Source of the DNA: Pseudomonadota bacterium
GTDB lineage: Bacteria; Pseudomonadota; Gammaproteobacteria; Pseudomonadales; Pseudohongiellaceae
Direction of reading: 5' to 3'
DNA: 43,931 bases
Assembly (NCBI GenBank): GCA_027592275.1
Contig: JAQCKF010000027.1
Span: forward strand, 1-43,931
The position numbers and the translations under genes were made by a program. Positions 40,729 to 43,931 of the stretch are shown one piece after another. Numbering within the stretch: the stretch's first letter is position 1; each line of letters starts with the position of its first letter. The notes beneath the pieces are model-generated. The model did no database searches, was not told where the DNA came from, and was given only the letters and a program-made list of their open reading frames with translations.

Positions 40729-42140
40729 AGAAGAAACGCGCTAACAAGGAGAAATCCGAACGCCGCTATGCCGCCACTAATCAGCGCATACGGGAGCTGT
40801 GTCCTAACATGATCTATATGATCAGTAGCCGATGCCATTGAGGCAACGACTGTCGTATCGCTAATCGGCGATGCATTATCTCCAAATACCGACCCAGACA
40901 ACACTGCCGCTAGAAACAGCGAGCTATTCAAATCCAGAGGAACAGCGATCTGCATAGCGAGCGGTATCATGATAGCAAACGTACCCCAGCTCGAGCCAAT
41001 CGCGAAGGCGATAAAGCCGGAAATAATAAACAACAAGGGCAGCAGTAAAGCTAGCGGAATATTTTGCTGCACCAGCTGCGCAACATAAGCACCAGTTCCC
41101 AGTAAATTAGCAACGTCACCTAGCGCTAGCGCGAACAGCAGGATCATCGTAACCGGCAATAACCCCCCTGCTCCCTTCAAGAATACCTGCATCAACTCTT
41201 CTAGACTTAAGCGACTCTGTTGCAGAGCCAAACCCCATGATGTAATCAGTGCCGCTAATACAGCCCATAGAACGGATGTAGAGCCTGATCCTGCGCTAAT
41301 GTTTCCATCGCCTGTCACAAATAGGCCCAACGGCATGCTAATAACCATAACAGCAATAGGCACGATCATGAATCGCGCCTTGTCGGCATCAGTGTGCTCA
41401 ACTTGTTGAGAGAGAATTGATGGATCGACCATCGGCGTCGCATTCGCCCAGAGCAACTCGCCAGCTTCAGTACGCTCCTGCGCCTTCTTCATTGGCCCAA
41501 TTTCCACGTTTTTCGTTATAACGAAAGCACAAAAAAGTATTACGACAATGGGATAGAAGTTAAAGGGAATAGCGTAGATGAAAATGTCTATTGGGTTTTC
41601 GACCCCAGATGAAGCGAGGAGGCTTATGATAACCGCGCCCCAGGCATTCAGAGGAATAAGTACGCAAATAGGCGCAGAAGTCGAATCGATGATATAAGCG
41701 AGCTTCTCTCGCGAAATCTTGTAGCGATCGAAAAGCGGCCGCGATATCGCCCCAGCTATAAGCAGTGTGATGTTCGATTCGATAAAGACAACGATACCGA
41801 TTGAATAGGCCAGCCATTGCGCGCGCTTGCCACTGGTTACCCACTTGCGGTGTTCTAGCAAATGAATGAAGCCACGCACGCCCCCGAGTTTCTCAATAGT
41901 CGCAATCAGACCGCCGATGATGAGCGTGAACATCAACACGCGCGTGTCGCCGGCATCTGCGAACACATTCACAATACCGTCAAGGGCTAGACCAATGCCG
42001 GCCAGAGGATTTGCGGACTCGAGCAGACAGAAGCCGATCCAGATACCAACACTCAATGAAAGTATTACCTGCCGCGTGATGATCGCCAGCGCAATTGCCA
42101 GCAGCGGAGGAAGGACAGACATCCAATTTGCTTCATACAT
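40725..42140 (-). CDS. NhaC family Na+/H+ antiporter
   Basis: 471 residues with about 11 membrane helices. NhaC-superfamily features include the start SVLPPLLAIALAIITRQVILSLSVGIWIG, a mid segment DSTSAPICVLIPLNAWGAVI (about 151-170) and GSSWGTFAIMIPLA plus SGSVFGDNASPISDTTVVAS (about 422-441) with acidic residues in the membrane. Members exchange sodium for protons, some with malate or amino acids, so the substrate is not certain. AAGGG lies about 9 nt before the ATG. Convergent with the cyclase gene. Confidence 0.83.
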   Translation of the reverse strand: MYEANWMSVLPPLLAIALAIITRQVILSLSVGIWIGFCLLESANPLAGIGLALDGIVNVFADAGDTRVLMFTLIIGGLIATIEKLGGVRGFIHLLEHRKWVTSGKRAQWLAYSIGIVVFIESNITLLIAGAISRPLFDRYKISREKLAYIIDSTSAPICVLIPLNAWGAVIISLLASSGVENPIDIFIYAIPFNFYPIVVILFCAFVITKNVEIGPMKKAQERTEAGELLWANATPMVDPSILSQQVEHTDADKARFMIVPIAVMVISMPLGLFVTGDGNISAGSGSTSVLWAVLAALITSWGLALQQSRLSLEELMQVFLKGAGGLLPVTMILLFALALGDVANLLGTGAYVAQLVQQNIPLALLLPLLFIISGFIAFAIGSSWGTFAIMIPLAMQIAVPLDLNSSLFLAAVLSGSVFGDNASPISDTTVVASMASATDHIDHVRTQLPYALISGGIAAFGFLLVSAFLL

Positions 42141-42471
42141 AGTTTAGAACCCTTAGCTCAGACCATTTTTCTCAATCAAACCAAATGCCTGACGACGAAG
42201 ACTGGCTCGTAGACTACACCAGTATAGGCAATACCCTAGTGATACGAAACCGTAGCAGATTGCTATTATTTTGGACAGAATGAAAAGCAGCCGCGAGAAA
42301 ACTGAAACTGTGATAATTCTTAGCAGGATGATTAGCAAGAATACAGAAGTGAATAGCTAACTAGTTGTGGTCGAATTGGGATTGTCGAAAAATTACGCAA
42401 CTCGATAGCTTGAGAGTTGGAAGTAGTTGAGATTTAGATCCCCTAGCTAGCAATTAGTTACAGCCTCAACG
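42141..42471. other. Intergenic stretch between antiporter and tectonin-type gene
   Basis: 331 bp. The only frame is a 61-codon TTG-start minus-strand frame (42153-42338) with hydrophobic residues but no ribosome binding site, which I do not accept. Otherwise AT-rich and featureless. Confidence 0.45.
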
Positions 42472-43440
42472 CTATTGCCCGCGATAGATATCGCCCCCTG
42501 AGTTTGCCGCCCAGGGATAGCCGTCCGGCCCAACGCTTATCTGCCTCGAACTGCCAGAAACGCGAATCCAAGCGGTCCCGCTCCAGCGATAAATGCGATG
42601 ACCCCCGTCGTCCTCGCTAGTGCCCACTATCCATACGGAGCCATCTCCACCGATGCCTATGTCTCTAGCTTCGCCGTTACGCTGGATCCAACGCCCGGCG
42701 ATGAGTTGGTGAATATCGTTGGTATGATCGATAACCCAAGGAATTCCATTCGGGTCTACATCTATTCGCACTCCCGAGCCTCGCACGCCTACCCAATTGC
42801 CTTCGTCAAAAAGATAGGTACCTCCGCCAGAGGTGACCCAGACACTGCCATCGGCCCCAATACCTATATCTCGGGCATTGCCCCCCATTCGCTGCCACGC
42901 GCCATCTTGCAGGCGATAGATGCTATGTGAGTCGTTCACTATCCACGGGATACCATCAGGGCCCACGTCGATACGCAGTGCCCCGCCAGCCACACGCTGC
43001 CAGCTGGTTCCTAGCCAGTGATAGATGCCATAGCCACCGCCTCGCTCATCAGTGCCTATTGCCCATACAGAGCCATCCGCGCCCACGCCTATATCCGAGG
43101 CATTACCCGGTAAGCGCTGCCACTGAGGCTTTGTGTCGAGGCCCAACAGGTTGCTAGAGACCACGGCAGCATGAGCGCCGAAGTCTAGTACCTCAAACAC
43201 CGGTGCAGCGCCGACTTCGGACTCAATCAGGACTAGCTCAACCCAGTAGGCAAGGCCGTCTACGTCGATATCAGTTACAAATAACCTATTGTCCTCGAAG
43301 GAGCTGCTATTGAGGGAATTTCTCAGTGCCAAGGGCTGTGACGCAATCAGCTCGAAGCGAACAGGATCAGAATCTGGAATAAGGGATAACTCGGCAGAGT
43401 ACGCTGTCTCATAGCTAACAACATAGGGAAGCGTGAGCAC
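42472..43440 (-). pseudogene. Tectonin-type beta-propeller protein, 5' end missing
   Basis: 322 codons from a GTG with no ATG before the upstream in-frame TAA. Residues about 106-322 contain six tectonin/TECPR-like units of 34-40 residues. They alternate between two forms, one with DIGIGADGSVW and one with RIDVGPDGIPW, which suggests duplication of a pair. The first 100 residues resemble the end of a secreted-protein domain, but there is no signal peptide. The 5' end lies 113 bp from a tRNA-Pro fragment, so the gene was probably cut there. It could still be translated from GTG. Tectonin propellers bind lipopolysaccharide or sugars in other organisms. Confidence 0.6.
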
Positions 43441-43476
43441 GCCCTCATGCAGGCTTGGGGTTCTATGCTTTTATTT

Positions 43477-43496
43477 TGGACTTAATGTGGACTTAA
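43477..43496. repeat. Direct repeat TGGACTTAA x2, 11-bp period
   Basis: TGGACTTAA at 43477-43485 and 43488-43496, 57 bp beyond the 3' end of the tRNA-Pro fragment. Same layout as the repeats near the other two tRNA ends; candidate integrase arm sites. Confidence 0.55.
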
Positions 43497-43552
43497 ATTA
43501 GTTTTTTGAAAAGTTGTTTGAAGCTATTTTAACTCTAACCTATTGATTTAAT

Positions 43553-43597
43553 TGGTCAGGTCGGCCGGATTTGAACCGACGACCACTACACCCCCAG
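43553..43597 (-). pseudogene. tRNA-Pro(GGG) 3' fragment
   Basis: The minus strand shows encoded CCA, discriminator A, acceptor 3' strand CGACCTG, a T arm GTCGG-TTCAAAT-CCGGC, and the 3' anticodon stem TGTAG with loop CTGGGGG (anticodon GGG). On the 5' side the expected anticodon stem strand, D arm and a CAGGTCG acceptor strand are missing. It is a 45-nt remnant broken at the anticodon loop, as left by integration into a tRNA gene. Confidence 0.7.
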
Positions 43598-43745
43598 AGC
43601 AGCCTCGCGAAAACCCTATAAAGTCGCCACTTGCCTTGAGTCAATGTAACAATTAACGAACTGTATCCGGCTGTCCCGAGCACTGATAAGAAGCTGTAAC
43701 TACCCATAGATTGCAGGTGTAGTTATAAAGCTACTGCAATATAAG

Positions 43746-43764
43746 CGCCTACACTCCGCCTACA
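43746..43764. repeat. Direct repeat CGCCTACA x2, 11-bp period
   Basis: CGCCTACA at 43746-43753 and 43757-43764, 57 bp beyond the 3' end of the tRNA-Leu fragment. The bases between the two tRNA fragments (43598-43821) hold no gene. Confidence 0.55.
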
Positions 43765-43821
43765 AAACGTATTTCTTAAATTTCAATGAACCAAGAAACC
43801 TCTATAGCTCGTTGATTTAAA

Positions 43822-43881
43822 TGGTGCCCGGAGCCGGAATTGAACCGGCACGCTCTTTCAAGCGAGGGATTTTAAGTCCCT
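43822..43881 (-). pseudogene. tRNA-Leu(UAA) 3' fragment
   Basis: Reading the minus strand: anticodon stem AGGGA/TCCCT with loop CTTAAAA (anticodon TAA), a variable arm, T arm GCCGG-TTCAATT-CCGGC, acceptor 3' strand TCCGGGC, discriminator A and CCA. The 5' acceptor strand GCCCGGA and D arm do not occur in the 50 bases to the window end. As with the Pro fragment the break is at the 5' edge of the anticodon arm. Confidence 0.7.
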
Positions 43882-43931
43882 CTCGAACCAAATCAAGCAA
43901 CACTTTACAACAGCCTGCGAAAGCTAGGTTC

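Noticed and set aside
42153..42338. 61-codon hydrophobic minus-strand frame
   Set aside because: TTG start, no ribosome binding site, AT-rich composition that favours hydrophobic codons by chance.

Overview
This window reads as chromosomal DNA of a gammaproteobacterium, probably a free-living and perhaps marine one of moderate GC content. The gene order points there: yccA, tusDCBE, cysG-serS-crcB-lolA-ftsK, trxB-aat-bpt-infA, clpA-clpS, cspD, rluE, nudJ-mnmA-hflD-purB is the backbone known from Pseudomonas and, in pieces, from Escherichia coli. No species-level call can be made from the sequence alone.

Layout. (1) Bases 1-1043 are a decayed left flank: a broken metallo-beta-lactamase-fold gene and unexplained DNA, next to the 3' end of an intact tRNA-Ser(UGA). 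(2) Bases 1134-3569 hold yccA with a clear terminator and the tusDCB-tusE sulfur relay. (3) Bases 3597-9738 are one leftward operon-like run, ftsK-lolA-crcB-serS-cysG; rarA, usual between lolA and serS, is missing here. (4) Bases 9998-16133 carry trxB, both N-end-rule aminoacyl transferases (aat, bpt), infA, and the ClpAS degradation machinery with cspD. (5) Bases 16308-24549 hold rluE, an inserted leftward moaCDE set, then nudJ-mnmA-hflD-purB-roxA-pabB. (6) Bases 24576-28292 hold thrH and a sulfur-assimilation group (cysH, cysB, a TauE/SafE-type transporter) with phased CysB-like repeats. (7) Bases 28317-38497 are more variable: a 5'-nucleotidase, a patatin, an argD-like aminotransferase followed by an epoxide hydrolase, an AbgT transporter and a secreted TPR protein, a lipoprotein propeller behind a 32-residue repeat peptide, and a small membrane protein. 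(8) Bases 38555-42140 hold a glpE-like rhodanese divergent from a MerR-type HTH / class III nucleotide cyclase fusion, then an NhaC-family antiporter. (9) Bases 42141-43931 are a scarred right flank: a 5'-truncated tectonin-repeat gene and two truncated tRNA 3' halves (Pro, Leu).

How the genes connect. TusBCD-TusE feed sulfur to MnmA for 2-thiouridine in tRNA. CysG makes siroheme for sulfite reductase, downstream of CysH (APS reductase), with CysB as regulator. Aat and Bpt mark proteins that ClpS passes to ClpA.

Most notable: the one-component MerR-cyclase with four TTARACAG boxes lying between two divergent promoters; three tRNA 3' ends each followed 42-57 bp later by a pair of short direct repeats with an 11-12 bp period, with no integrase left; and a 12-bp minisatellite that, on the minus strand, is a small ORF with a good ribosome binding site.
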